Shown: positions 1 to 12,054, counted from the first letter of the stretch. The stretch is DNA of 64,000 nucleotides from Rhynchonema sp. JSB1_4 (GCA_030248065.1 JASAMV010006823.1:1-64000); one strand, 5' to 3'. Notes: generated by a model from the sequence alone, not told the origin. Made by a program: numbers and translations.

Positions 1-2147
1 ATTATTTCAACAAATTATATTTTAAAGACGATATGGCCACCTGTTACGATCCTTTTACGTTTGTTGTTTTATCACTCAACCATTGTTTATGTTCTCATTT
101 AAAAAGTCATTCTTTCACAGGGAAGAATATGTCGAAAATTGTATTTTTCACAACTTAAAGTCGTGTTTTGCGTTTTACTTGTTCGTATGCTTTTCTTTTT
201 GAACAATTTCAATGGGAATCAGGTGCTAGGAGTTCAACTTTTTGTTCTATCTGATGCACCAACTTTATTTATTTTCTATCATTAGTTGCAAAAAAATATT
301 TTCGCAATCTCAAGTTTTCCTTTTAAAAATTACATCATGGGACAGCAAAGGTAAATGCTCATCAACAGACGATGAGCTCAATCTCCCGCCGGACGCATGC
401 AGCCCGGTACGAATATGAAAAATGCAAAAAAACATACTGTTCCAAATTTCATGCACACTCTCCCCTGATCTCATAGCGGGAACGCACCATGTCCATTGTG
501 AACACAGATGCGCACTATGCATTTGCGCATTTTTTTTTTTTTTTTTGCGCGTTTGCGCATGAAATTTGCATTGTGAACACCGATGCGCGTGAAAAATGTG
601 ACGCGCAAAGCGCGCTATGGGGAAGGAAGCCTTATGTCGATGAAAAGGCATGGTATACGACAAGCGTTTTGTTTTTTTGTTTTTATGGGAGTGGATGAAA
701 AAATCGTAACCGATAGATAGATTGTTATTATTTTTTGCTTTAACCGGATCTTTAATGAACGTCACACATTAAATCTCCGTGTGCGGATATTGTGTACGGT
801 TGAGATGTTAACAGAATCAAAGCTCAAAGAAAAGTGGATTAAGCTAATCAAAAGAGCTTTAGAACAAACCCGGTGTACTTTTTGACATCATTTGAATATT
901 GCATTTCTGTTTATAAACGTTAAAGTGACGCGAGATCGCGTTTTGGCGTGCTGAGCTGATTGGCTGACTGACTTTCACCGTTCTATTTTGGTCGATGCAA
1001 GGTGTAGGACCTACCGGTATCTTGCGATGTGAGTTAAAAAATTATTTAAGATGCACTGCTGCGCTAATCTTAATCTTTTTGTGCGTGCGTTTCCCGACTA
1101 TATGCTTTTGTCCTCATAATATCCGTGGATTGCGATCGTTGTTGAAGCAATAAATTGGACCTGGTTGCACCGATGGCGATTTGGAAGACACGTCTGAACT
1201 TTCAGGTGTATCATGTAATCACGCAATTACGTGAAAAGATGCTGTCATGCGTGATTTTAAAAACAAGCGACACAACTTGGCAGTGAGTCACCACCGTTTA
1301 GCCTAGTTAAAGCGATCGCTTATAGAAAGTGAAGATTAATTCTGCTTCAACTAACGCGCTATTCAAAATGACGGTCTCACTTCAGATCACTCAACAGAAT
1401 CGATTGCCGTCTTCATTAATAAATGATTCACAGGCCTAAATTAAGTGCATGTACGTGAGGTGTAGGATCAAAGATTTGTGCATAAAAGAGTCACGCGATC
1501 GTGTTTACATCGTTACGGGCTATTTAAAATTCAGAAGATACATCGATCTTAACAGAATATACGGTAGCATTGCCCTTTGGCAAAAATATTCCGTGGTGTA
1601 CTGTACGTACGAACCGCCCGCGCATAGCGTTGCAGGCCATTAATTTCTTTGGGAATTTTGGCAAGTTTGGGAATTTTGGGCGACAATGCTTAAGGATAGT
1701 ACGGTATTGGCGAAACCGCATCGATGAATGAGGTTTTGGCGGGAAAAAATTACAGGGTGTTTTTTAATTGATTTGGCCCTCATTCAGATGTTTGGGAGAA
1801 TTGGGAGGGAGAATTGTTTTACGCACGTGTAAACGCTTGTGATTGCGTGCGTACTTGTCAGTCATGTCTGTCACTAATTTCAGTCAGTCACTTTTGTCAG
1901 TCAGTTTTCTCAGTTACTTGTTCCTACACAATGTAACCGTTTGTTTTTTGCTCAGCGTGTCTGTTGCAATAAACATAGAATGAAACATTAATCGCAACAA
2001 GAATTTCATGTCACTGTTGGAACAAGGAGCACGAACAACATTGAAAACAAGAACGACAACAGTTATGGCGAAAAATCGGCAGCAATAACAAGACGGTGAC
2101 GAAATACGATGATAGTGACTGGATGGCATAATATAACTTACGGGACA
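1..2147. other. Non-coding stretch, no gene recognised
   Basis: I see no convincing gene here. Bases 480-600 hold two direct copies of an ATTGTGAACAC(A/C)GATGCGC module around a T-rich run. At 1639-1695 lies a module starting GGCCATTAATTTC and containing two GGGAATTTTGG units. It recurs near the centre of the 2148-5260 inverted repeat and, reversed, at 6911-6969, so it is a dispersed repeat. The open frames present are short, low-complexity and unsupported by splice sites. Confidence 0.5.
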
Positions 2148-2399
2148 TAATATTTGATAGTATGACTAACTATATATCGGCTGATACAACAGCAAAAGCA
2201 GTTACATAATATTACGTACTTCATATATAATTAACTAATTGGGCAAAGTGCATTGTGCATGTGGTGTGCATTACAAGAAGTTACGTAATGTTATGTATTG
2301 GAAAATACGCAATCATTTAATAATGAAACATAATTTGCAGTATATCATCAACAAACGACGAAAAAGACAATAGCGACACAAAAAACTATTCATCTGTGG

Positions 2400-3047
2400 A
2401 ATTGATTGGTTCGTACTCTTCCAGGTATTGGGTGTAGTCGCATCCAAAGAAGCGGTACAGTAAAATTACTTACGGAAATTTAATTACTTACGTAAAATTA
2501 CTTACGGAAATTTAATTACTTACGTAAAATTACTTACGGAAATTTAATTAACAAGCTTAACTGACAAAACAATGTACATCAACCCGTAAACAAAATGAAC
2601 AACAGTAAAACACCTGCAGTATGCGCAAAACGATAATGTACCCGCCGAGAGCGAATACGTGAGTAAAATTAACGGCAGGGACAATATTCTGGGGATCGGG
2701 AGGATCGGGAGGTGGTTGATCCATCAGAGAGTTTATTACTTTACAAATGCAGTAGAAAAGTATGATAATGTGCATCTTCTTCTTATGTTTGGGTGATTCG
2801 TACAAAATGATACAAAGGGGATAAGTGCAAGGACGAAAATCAAAACTAGTGCCACGCACAGAAATTGCACAATTGCTGCTAAATAGTCGTTAATCATTGC
2901 CCTGAATGCTTCCCAAAAATTTGTCCTCAACGGCCCCACATAAAAAGTAACGACCATGCAAGAACTGCAAGCAACCACACCAATCAAACATCCCGCTGTG
3001 ACGCGCCAAATGAGACACCTGCACGCGGAAACAAGCGCAGATATCAA
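2400..3047 (-). pseudogene. Broken copy of a multi-pass membrane protein gene (left palindrome arm)
   Basis: This is the minus-strand copy of the gene at 3923-4998. A hydrophobic reading frame runs from 3047 to 2736, with two likely membrane segments (one around CLIGVVACSSC, one around AAIVQFLCVALVLI). A second frame (2859-2600) carries the segment with LMDQPPPDPPDP and the hydrophobic stretch ending LRILQ. Relative to the right arm the two frames meet differently, so at least one copy has a frameshift or a mis-predicted intron. The two exons that encode the soluble C-terminal domain are missing. Only the last 75 bp of the final exon remains (about 2388-2460), reached through a short tandem repeat. 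I do not recognise the family. The copy is very likely non-functional. Confidence 0.55.
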
Positions 3048-3922
3048 TGTCCTTCCTTTGCCCGAATGGTGGGTGCAACCACAACAATAACTTATTGCCC
3101 ATAAATGTCACAGGCCATATCAACCTCTTACATATACAAACCGTTATGTCCAATTACTAGTCACATTACCTGCGACAACGATAGGCGCACTGTAAATCAT
3201 ACAAAAAGCGACAAAGTGTACCCTTATGTTAACGTTAAACAAATAAAATTCCATACCAGAAAACTAGCCACACGGTTACACAGTGCGCCGGTTCGCCCAA
3301 ACAGATTAGGAAGCGTTCGCCCAAAGAGCCGTAAGCGTTCGCCCAAAGAGCCGTAAGTAACGGTTGCAAATAAGTGCTCCCAAATTATTCAATTTTCCCA
3401 CACACCCTGTACCTTTTCCCAAAATTCCCAAACTTGCCAACATTCCCAAAGAAATTAATGGCCCGTGGCAATATGAGCGATATTGAAGTCCCCATGGCCA
3501 TTAATTTTGGGAATTTTGGCAATTTTGGGAATTTTGGGCGAAGGCACAGGGCGTGTGGAAAAATTGAATAATTTGGGAGCATGGCCCTTATTTGCAACCG
3601 TTACTTACGGCTCTTTGGGCGAACGCTTCCTAATCTGTTTGGGCGAACCGGCGCACTGTGTAACCGTGCGGCTAGTTTTGTCGTATGGAATTTTATTTGT
3701 TTAACGTTAACATAAGGGTACACTTTGTCGTTTTTTTAAGATTTACAGTGCGCCTATCGTTGTCGCAGGTACTGTGACCAGTAATTGGACATAACGGTTT
3801 GTATATGTAAGAGGTTGATACGGCCTGTGACATTTATCGGCAATAAGTTATTGTTGTGGTTGCACCCACCATTCGGGCAAAGGAAGGACATTCATTCATT
3901 CTGCGCTTGTTTCCGCGTGCAG

Positions 3923-4998
3923 GTGTCTCATTTGGCGCGTCACAGCGGGATGTTTGATTGGTGTGGTTGCTTGCAGTTCTTGCATGGTCGTTACTTTTTA
4001 TGTGGGGCCGTTGAGGACAAATGTTGGGGAAGCATTCAGGGCAATGATTAACGACTATTTAGCAGCAATTGTGCAATTTCTGTGCGTGGCACTAGTTTTG
4101 ATTTGCGTCCTTGCACTTATCCCCTTTGTATGATTTTGTACGAATCACCCAAACCACAAGAAGAAGAAGCAGCTTATCATACTTCTCTACTGCATTGGTA
4201 AAGTAAAAAACTCTCTGATGGATCAACCAGCTCCCGATCCTCCCGAGCCCCCGAATATTGTCCCTGCCGTTAATTTGACTCACGTATTCGCTCTCGGCGG
4301 GTACATTATCGTTCTGCGCATACTGCAGGTGTTTTACTGTAGTTCATTTTATTTATGGGTTGATGTACATTATTTTGTCAGTTAAGTATGTTAACTTAAT
4401 TTCCGTAAGTAATTTTAGTGTAATGTATGTGTTCGTAAGTGATATAGATGCGCAACTTGTGTGTCTAGGCTGTCGGAGCGCCGTTTATGCAAATCATCAT
4501 AATTCGACTACCAGACAGCAAGGTGATACTTTGGTTTTCACCAATGTTTATAATTTGTAACTGTCATAAAAATAAGTTACGGTAAAATCTGTACTTTCTT
4601 TTGCAGAAACCCATCCTGCCACACGAACTTCCAAAACGTGGACGACGATGGTTCTTTGTCACGCAGGAAACGGGCATTGCGGAAGGCGGGACTCGCACGT
4701 TTTGCCTGCAATTCGTTCATTTCGATCACGCGTGCCTGTTCAAACGGTTAACTAGAACATCATTACATAAGTCAATCCACGTGTTACATTCCGTTACAGA
4801 TATCCGTACATCCACGTGCTCTCGGAACACGAGGTTGGCCAACCATGGGTGATGATCAACCGATCGACGGGACAATACATTCGCGAAATGAGCACAAAGG
4901 CGCGTGAATTGATCAGTATGGAACTGTACCGCTTCTTTGGATGCGACTACACCCAATACCTGGAAGAGTACGAACCAATCAATTCCACAGATGAATAG
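3923..4998 (+). CDS. Multi-pass membrane protein of unknown family (right palindrome arm)
   Basis: Exons read by eye are: one from the acceptor before 3923 through the transmembrane region, one ending at 4328 (...LRILQ, then GTGTTTTA), one at 4607-4746 and one at 4800-4998 with stop TAG. The last two join in phase across CG|A. They encode a soluble tail with RRWFFVTQETG, FVHFDHACLF, PWVMINRST and the end EYEPINSTDE. The N-terminal part has at least two hydrophobic helices and a Pro/Asp-rich linker (DQPAPDPPEPP). In the exon starting at 3923 a TGA follows LALIPFV, where the left arm has TCA. Either this copy is nonsense-mutated or GTATGA there is a splice donor. The first coding exon is not identified. 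No family recognised. Confidence 0.5.
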
Positions 4999-5386
4999 TT
5001 TTTTGTGTCGCTACTGTCTTTATCGTCGTTTGTTATAGATATACTGCAAATTATGTTTCATCATTAAATGATTGCGTATTTTCCGACAAATAACATTACG
5101 TAACTTCTTGTAATGTACACAACATGCACAATGCACATTGCCAAAACATATTGTTAGTTAATTATATATGTAGTACGTAATATTATGTAACTGCTTTTGC
5201 TGTTGTTGTAAACGCGTGTATTATCAGTCGATATATAGTCAGTCATAGTATCAAATATTTGCGCGAACTGTTGGACGCAGAGTGCACAACGTGCAAGATG
5301 ACACATTAGTTTTATAACGTTTCTTATGTGTTATTTGTAACATAGCGAGAAATAATTTATGGCAAAATACGTACTGTCTTTTACAG

Positions 5387-5838
5387 AAACGTCTCGTTCC
5401 CGACAGGCCTTCAAAAGGCGCACGCCGTTGGTTCTTCGTGACGCAGGAAACCGGCATTTCGGAGGACGGCGATCGCACGTACGGCCTACAATTCGTCCAC
5501 TTCGACCACGCATGCCTATTCAAACGGTTAACTTGCACTATTTTCTAGTCTCGTTTCAAAAAGTAAACACATACACAAACCAGGTAAACCAACATAACAG
5601 TCATCAATGTGCCACACTCAGCTGCAGGTATCCGTACATCCACGTGCACTCGGAGGACGACGTTGGTCCACCATGGGTCATGATCAACAGGTCGACGAAA
5701 CGGTACATTGGCGAAATGCAAAGACACAACCGTGTCCTCGTCAGGACGGAACTATACCGATTTCTGGGGTGCGACTACCTGACATACCTCAAAGAGTACG
5801 AACCAATCGGGGCGACGAGTGCGACGACCGATGAATAG
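5387..5838 (+). pseudogene. Third, partial copy: C-terminal exons of the same membrane protein
   Basis: Two exons, 5387-5526 and 5628-5838 (stop TAG), splice in phase (CG|G) and encode the same soluble tail as 4607-4998: RRWFFVTQETG, then FVHFDHACLFKR, then PWVMINRST, then EYEPI. Protein similarity is high but not complete (for example GDRTYGLQ versus GTRTFCLQ), so this is an older tandem duplicate than the palindrome arms. No membrane exons precede it. Upstream sequence (5263-5386) is unrelated to the palindrome. The fragment is intact as far as it goes, so the split between duplicated fragment and pseudogene is an inference. Confidence 0.6.
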
Positions 5839-6040
5839 CTTTTTTGATGCTCTTATTGTCCTTTTCTCATTTCCATTGTCCTTTTTTTGCTTGAGGCTAT
5901 TTCCTTCTTGTGGATGATTCCATTTACCCATTTTTCATTTGGCGTTGATTTTCACTAACACTAGTCCAACGCTTTGTGACTAACGGTTCACACATATCTT
6001 TCTGCCACCAGTTCGTGAACCTAACGAGGAGATTAAACTG

Positions 6041-6510
6041 TGAAAAATAGTTTATGTTATGTTTATTTACATAAATGCGATTGACATAACAGTACACTGC
6101 ATTATAAAATTGCGACGGGTAATGTCACGCCATCAATTAGATCACATCACTTTCTTGTTTGTTCATGTTGTTTTTGTTGTTGGCAAACCTGTTGCAATTG
6201 CTGGTTGCTGTTGTTCCTCCAGCTTTCACTCCGTCCAATGGCGAATCGAATGTTCGTTGCCAAAAATTTTGTGAAAAATAGTTTATGTTATGTTTATTTA
6301 CATAAATGCGATTGACATAACATTACACTGCATCATAAATTGCAACAATTAATGTTACGCCATCAATTAGATCACATCACTTTCTTGTTTGTTCATGTTG
6401 TTTTTGTTGTTTTTGTTGTTGGCAAACCTGTTGCTATTGTTGGTTGCTGTTGTTCCTCCTGCCTTCACTCCGTGCAACAGTGAATCGAATGTTCATTGCG
6501 AATAATTTTT
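6041..6510. repeat. Tandem duplication, about 230 bp x 2
   Basis: Copy 1 starts at about 6041 and copy 2 at about 6270; both begin GTGAAAAATAGTTTATGTTA. Both copies contain GATTGACATAACA, CCATCAATTAGATCACATCA, a TGTTTTTGTTGTT-rich segment and GTTGCTGTTGTTCCTCC. The second copy has an extra TGTTTTTGTT unit. No gene is seen in either copy. The rest of 5839-7092 holds only short AT-rich sequence plus the dispersed GGGAATTTTGG module at 6911-6969. Confidence 0.85.
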
Positions 6511-7092
6511 CATTGTGCGCTTGCTCGAACACAAATAAATAAATGCACAGCAACAGGAAATAAGTAAGCAGCAAAACTGAAACTCACAAAAGAGGCTAAC
6601 AACAATTAGCACAAGTATTCACAAACGATAAACTGACTGACACAGATGGCTGACATAACAATTACATACACATTGACAAACGCGACAGACTGACCAACAA
6701 ACGCGACTGACGTAGCAATCACATGCACATTGGTAGGCCTTAACACACACAAAGCGTGTAAAATGTGCCTACCGAAACCCACACAAGCCGGGCGGTGCTT
6801 CTACCAAAATTCCCAAAGGTATGAATCAAGCGTTTAAATTGTGAGACACCCTGTAAACCTTACCACCAGGGTGATCACTTTTTTGACATCACCCGCGATT
6901 ACCCCCTACCCTTAAGCATTGTCGCCCTAAATTCCCAAAATTGCCAAAATTCCCAAAGAAATTAATGGCCTCCCCATGACCATGAGAGGAATGACCAGAA
7001 AAAACGACACACACTGGCACAGAATATGGTTACAAAAACCCCTTCCCCCTTCCAAAGGAGGAGGACGGGGAGGGCCGGATAAAAATTCGCGT

Positions 7093-7460
7093 GTATAGTC
7101 CAACCACCAGCTCATGAGGAGACGACTTTTTTCAAAGCTTGCTTGGCCAGACTCAAAAATGCATCGGTTACACGAGTTTTCGCAAACAAAAGAAAGAGAT
7201 CGGGCTGAGAGACATGATGACAAGTTCCAGCTGGCTGACCTAAATTTGTTGCGTGCTTACGCGAACAGCAACGTTGTTCAACACACAAATGTTTTGGGAG
7301 TCAAAAGGGAATTTACGCACCGGGGTGGAGAGCGTATTTTAAAAAAACACGTGCGTTTCTCTTTCTTTTATTTCCGAAATACGTGGAACTGGAACATTAT
7401 TGAATCCGCACAAGCCAATTTAAAAAAAAGTCGTCTCATGAGTTCGTGGCTGGACTATAC
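7093..7460. mobile_element. MITE, copy 1 of a 360 bp family (GTATAGTCC ends)
   Basis: The left end GTATAGTCCAACCACCAGCT and the right end ...GTGGCTGGACTATAC are inverted. Just inside them are the inverted blocks CTCATGAGGAGACGACTT and AAGTCGTCTCATGAG. No transposase is encoded; the 143-codon open frame inside is a by-product. A second copy lies in opposite orientation at about 54829-55189. Confidence 0.8.
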
Positions 7461-7686
7461 ATACATCGGTGTCAGGCCATATTTACAACACACATGTCTC
7501 TTGGCTTGTTTCCACAAAAAAGGATTATTGTACCCACCATACTGATCCCCCAAATCCTGCTCTAGGCCATTACTCCGTTCGCTATTTTCTGGGTTTGCCC
7601 CAAAGCTGTCTTGATTGCCTGTCCTTGTATTCCAGCGCGGGGTGTCGCTGCGAGGAATCGATTACTGCGTATTAAGTGTAGTCGTT

Positions 7687-8291
7687 ATGGGCCCGATTCC
7701 ACTGCTGCTAGCAACAGGTGTATGGGTGTGCCTGGTATTGCTGTCTAGCACGTCGTGTCAGGCAGCAGCATCACTCGAGCACAGCGACGGGGATGGGGCC
7801 AGCCACTCGGTCAGACTGTGTGGCAAACGACTGACCAAGACGATTAGGTCGATTTGCAAGGGAAACACTTGCGGCGCACACACGCCCGCCGAGCAGACGA
7901 GGACGAAAAAAGGTGGGGCCGATTGTGTCAATCGATGTTGTGTCTTTGGCAATGTTTTTGCTTTGCTTATCAGCTATACATTATAATGTAAAATGACGAA
8001 GCAACTGGCGTTTGATCATTTTTGACAATGTGTGACATTGCCGACTTGGGGGTGTGACGACAATCCCACTGACCTTTTTTGTGTTTCCTTTTTACAGCCG
8101 CCAGTGAACGTCTTCTAGAAGTGTCACGTCACTACACCATCGATGAACGAACATCGATACGCAAGCGCTTGGCCGACTACGACTTCGAAGTGGACGAGCA
8201 TCTTCACGCCGCACTGAAGAGGTCCGGCATCGCCACATCATGTTGTGTGAACACGTGCTCGTTTGGGTTCTTGCGCAGTTTCTGTTGTTAA
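7687..8291 (+). CDS. Insulin-like peptide precursor (139 aa)
   Basis: Exons 7687-7912 and 8098-8291 join in phase 1 (G|CC) across a 185 bp intron. Residues 1-28 are a signal peptide. The B chain (about residues 38-66) has the pattern R-L-C-G-K-R-L...S-I-C, with Cys45 and Cys57 placed as in insulin B chains, plus a third Cys62. A basic C-peptide region follows, ending in Lys116-Arg117, a prohormone-convertase site. The A chain (118-139) is G-I-A-T-S-C-C-V-N-T-C...L-R-S-F-C-C with Cys124, 125, 129, 138 and 139. The expected role is secreted ligand for an insulin/IGF-type receptor. The extra B-chain and A-chain cysteines would allow a fourth disulfide, as in some nematode insulins. The start is the first ATG of the open frame and gives a clean signal peptide. 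Confidence 0.9.
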
Positions 8292-8484
8292 AACACTATT
8301 GCCACTAGAACTCGTTTAAGTGTTTTTAATGGTTCCTTCAATATCTGTCCAATTGTCAATTCTGTCTGATCAGTCCGACTTCATAGTTCAACAGATTGTA
8401 GTGTACCTATACATAGTTTATGATAGCAAACTGTCTTTCAACGTTGTGTTCAAATGTCCCATTTTTTCGTCAATTTTGACATTA

Positions 8485-9026
8485 AAGGGTGTGTCTAACG
8501 TCTCTTAACCCCATGTTTTATGAGGTGCAATCGAAAGATGACCTCGACAGCCCGCCGTGTGCAAAAATCCGCGTCTTGTAGCTCGCTAAATCGCGAAATC
8601 TTGAGGGTTACTTTTCGAATTAAATCAATTTCCGGACACAAAACTCCAGGCGCTTTTGAGTGGGCGCTACTCACGTTTGGCGTTTTTCTGCTGAAACATT
8701 GTATGTTTAAGCGCGGCTCAGCCGCCTACACAATGCACGTAGACGCTCAACACACACCGCTCTGGCTGCTGGCTTGACTGTGGACACAGTGAATGTTTCA
8801 TTTAACACATAGAAGCTGGTTTGTGTGTGTTTCGCTTCGTAGCTCTTTTCCGTCTGCTCAGTCTGAATTTTGTGTCCGGAAATTGATTTTATTCGAAAAG
8901 TAACCCTCAAGATTTCGCGATTTAGCGAGTTAGAAGACACGGTTTTTTGCACACGGCGGCCTTTGGGGGGCATCTTTCAATTCCACCCAAAAAAACATGG
9001 GGTAAGGAGACGTTAGACACACCCTT
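8485..9026. mobile_element. MITE with TA target duplication (542 bp)
   Basis: Ends are AAGGGTGTGTCTAACGTCTC and its complement GAGACGTTAGACACACCCTT. TA is duplicated on both sides (8483-8484 and 9027-9028). Longer internal inverted arms (about 8540-8640 versus 8870-8960) include CGCGAAATCTTGAGGGTTAC. TA duplication fits the Tc1/mariner superfamily. Open frames in it are by-products of the inverted arms. Confidence 0.85.
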
Positions 9027-9028
9027 TA

Positions 9029-10617
9029 ACTACACACGGAGTTTATATCGTATTTTTTGTATCCAAAGGTAACATTTGCTTGTTTTTGGATGCACGATAC
9101 CTCAACATGGTTCCATGAACACGGTGAAACATTAGAGTGCACTGTTCACGTTTGAAATATTTGCTCCCAAGGACTTCGCTCTGTCGTGACGAACGCCAGG
9201 TGCATCGATGTACTGTACGCATGTATAAACTAAGTGGTTGTGGGATATTGGGGGATCACTAGTTCAATGGCGTTGCTCTTCAAATGTGTGCTTAATTGTA
9301 TAAAAATCGGTAACGTTAACAGGCCGACAGGTCGATTAAATGATTTGTGTTGAAAAAACATGGTTTTGTGCAGATCGTTGTGCAAAACCAGTTGCAGTAT
9401 TTTAACTGAAAGATGAACTCGATTGAGACAGAATGTGACATAATGCAATTTCGCTGAAAATCAGGGAAGCATCATTTTGTACAAATGTGACGTCGTCGTG
9501 TAACCTGCCAGTTTGCTCACGGTTGTAAAATGCAGGAAGAGATGACAAAAACAGGACACGGGTTGTACATTTGCTGATAAAAAGTCGTTACGTCACAAAC
9601 GTATGTCTGTGATGAGTGTGTGAAGTGGCGCAGCAAGAATGTCAAGCGTGGTATTTAAGAAACTGTTGTCGTTCGGGTTGCCCTGAGTAAACATACTCCT
9701 AAATATCGGACTGAACCACAGTTTCGTTACAACAGGTTCGCGAAAGAGCAACAGGTCAGCCAAAATTGTTCCGAAAATATCAGTGTTCATTTAACAGATA
9801 ATGCGGAAGCGAAAGCGGACAGGTTGGTTAATGAGTCAACAGCCGCTGTGAGATCGTCTGTAGGCAACCGTTGTTTTAAGGCAGAAACAAAGCTGGTACA
9901 CTTTCTGATTCAGCATTTCATGAAAAAATGGTCACAGTTCCCTGTGGGGCGTAGACAAACCTGAGACAAGTCAATCACCAAGGATATTGATTAAAGTTTG
10001 AAAAACAATCCCCCACAGTTTTAAAATGAATGAGACGTCATCTTTAATTGTTTACTTCGCCCACCGACAACCAACTTAATCAATTGACACCACATAAACA
10101 TTTGCCGCACACATGTAGGTACATATACAGTATACATCCAGGCAAGAGAAATCAGCGCTGCAGGCGAAAACTTGATTCAAATTCGAGTGGCAGTTTATTC
10201 GCGAATTTTCGTTAGGCAGTCGTCTTATTTGTTGACTGTTGACTGCATGCATTTTTGCGCATGGCTGAGGTGACGTTCAGACGAAAAAAGTTATATATTT
10301 CACCGCATATTTATATGTAATTGGGCAAGTGGCATCGTTACCGTAATCCATGAAGATTTCAAAAACTTATGCAAAAGCTTGCAATACTTCTTTCTGTTCT
10401 TTAGATGATGTATGTATGTATGTATGTATGTATTATCGTTCCTTAATGTATCGCGTTCGTGCCATTAGTAGCAGAACAAGACATAAAGATTTATCGACGA
10501 AAAGAAAATTTATAAATTCTTCTTCGTTTATATGCGTAGTCACGTCACACGACTAGAAACAACAGTTGTCTGTGTTTCAGGGATTTTAGAAATATCCCAG
10601 GATTCAGTTAAACAATA
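9029..10617. other. Non-coding stretch
   Basis: No gene recognised. A (TATG)n microsatellite lies at about 10407-10432. A TGTGTTTCAG acceptor-like site at 10571-10580 sits 38 bp upstream of the next ATG and could be a 5'UTR or trans-splice acceptor. Confidence 0.4.
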
Positions 10618-11208
10618 ATGATCACACCCGTGAACATCCCGGATGATTACGTCTATCGACCAAATCAAAAGGCGTCCACCGCATCATCAAATTCCGAACA
10701 TCAATCCCGATCCTATTACCACAAGCCGTTGCTGCGACGTCGGTCCTCGAGTGCTCCACCCATTGAACGGTTAGAAGAGATAGTATAAATGTGCAGTAAT
10801 TAATGTTAAAATCAAGGAAAACAAAATAAATGCAAAAAAGTTAGAGTTTAAAAGCTCTAAGACGACATTTTCAGTTTGCAACGCGTGATCACAGACGTTG
10901 CTTCGATGCGAGCACTGCGCAAAATATCGAGCTCAGCGAATATCAATCTATTGAATCAAAGCGGTACGAGCAAGACGGAAGTCCGACCAACCACCAGTCG
11001 TGTTATGGTTGACAGCGATCCAATCGCAAATTCAACGATGCCCCCAAATCAACATCGCCCGGAAGCGATTTCAACGAGGAATTCACGCAATATTGAATGC
11101 AATGAAGCCGATCCAAGCAGCTCTCGACCGAAAATGAAACTCTGTCGCCAAACAAAATCGTCGTTAACTCGTTTTTTCGGACAATCAAAAATCAAAGTGG
11201 CACCATAG
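10618..11208 (+). CDS. Hypothetical basic, Ser-rich protein (161 aa)
   Basis: Exons 10618-10769 and 10875-11208 join in phase 2 (CG|T) across a 105 bp intron ending TTTTCAG. The protein is hydrophilic, lacks a signal peptide and membrane segments, and has an RRRSSSAPP stretch near residue 45. Its C-terminus is CRQTKSSLTRFFGQSK followed by a short tail; KSSLTRFF resembles a degenerate PCNA-interacting (PIP) box. No family recognised. Intrinsic disorder is likely from composition. Confidence 0.6.
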
Positions 11209-12054
11209 CGCGCTAAATTCGGCAATAGGCTTCGTGGACGATAAGGAAACTTGGCAACCAGTCCGATCGTGTCCTATTACGTAATACAAATCCATTGCCA
11301 CGCACTCTGCTTGAAAACAGAAAACACTGAACCGATGGCCAAGTGTGATTCCGGCAATCATGGCTCCTGCTTTAACCCCGTCGTTGATCTGGAACTTTTA
11401 TTTGTTTTTCGTTTGGAGACGCCCTGAAAACTGTTCTGCCTATACAGTATGGTTGGAATAGCTTCCAGTTGGAAAAAGGGCGCGCTAGCAGAGTGCTTGT
11501 GTACAATTCGGTGAAACATCAGAAGGCTGTCGTTGGCATGCTTTGCTGTGTGTGCAGGAACTGATATTTCACCAATATCATAAGCGGCTCGCTACGCGCG
11601 TGCAGCATCTTTCCAGTATAGGAAGCTACTTTCGGACCACGCTGTACAGGCCATTGTTGACGTTTAAGAAATTCTGGCTTCTTTCCGTTGTTTCTGTAAT
11701 TTGCCTTGTGAAAAAGTTATATAACCTGCATAAGTGTGGTGTCATCTCCTTGTTGTTTGATAATCTCCCAAATCAATGACATGCTACATTGCGTATGTAT
11801 ATTATGATGAGTATGGTGATAAAATTAGTATGAAGTACGTCGGAAAAGTTTCTCTCACTTTTTGCACCTGTCCTACATATGGCGATGGCAAAAAAAGATA
11901 AAAACAGCGACTACATAAAACACTGATTTCGTTTTTATCGATCTATCACGCCGCCACAATACGGGAACTGGGTAACTAGGTAGTTCTACGCTTTTATAAG
12001 AAGCTTGCATACGCCCGCATTTCGTGGGCCTTTGAAATTGATAACGAGCCAAAA
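11209..12054. other. Intergenic, no gene recognised
   Basis: Contains one copy of the 10-mer TGAAACATCA near 11512. No promoter element is identified with confidence. Confidence 0.4.

Larger units (their letters stand above)
2148..5260. repeat. Large inverted repeat (imperfect palindrome, about 3.1 kb)
   Basis: The left arm (about 2148-3475) is the reverse complement of the right arm (about 3490-5260). Matching landmarks include the 3' end of a gene (2390-2460 versus 4924-4999), the transmembrane exon region (2640-3020 versus 3923-4328), the GCGCCGGTTCGCCCAAAC block (3290 versus 3645) and the AT-rich outer ends (2150-2340 versus 5040-5260). The centre, near 3480, is built from CCAAAATTCCC and GGGAATTTTGG units. 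The left arm lacks the equivalent of roughly 4400-4920. In its place it has a 32 bp unit (TAAAATTACTTACGGAAATT...) repeated almost three times at 2461-2550. The two arms carry copies of one gene pointing away from the centre. Confidence 0.85.

Noticed and set aside
7114..7545. 143-codon plus-strand open frame and its minus-strand counterpart at 54649-55131
   Set aside because: Both lie in copies of the same MITE; similarity reflects the repeat, not a gene.
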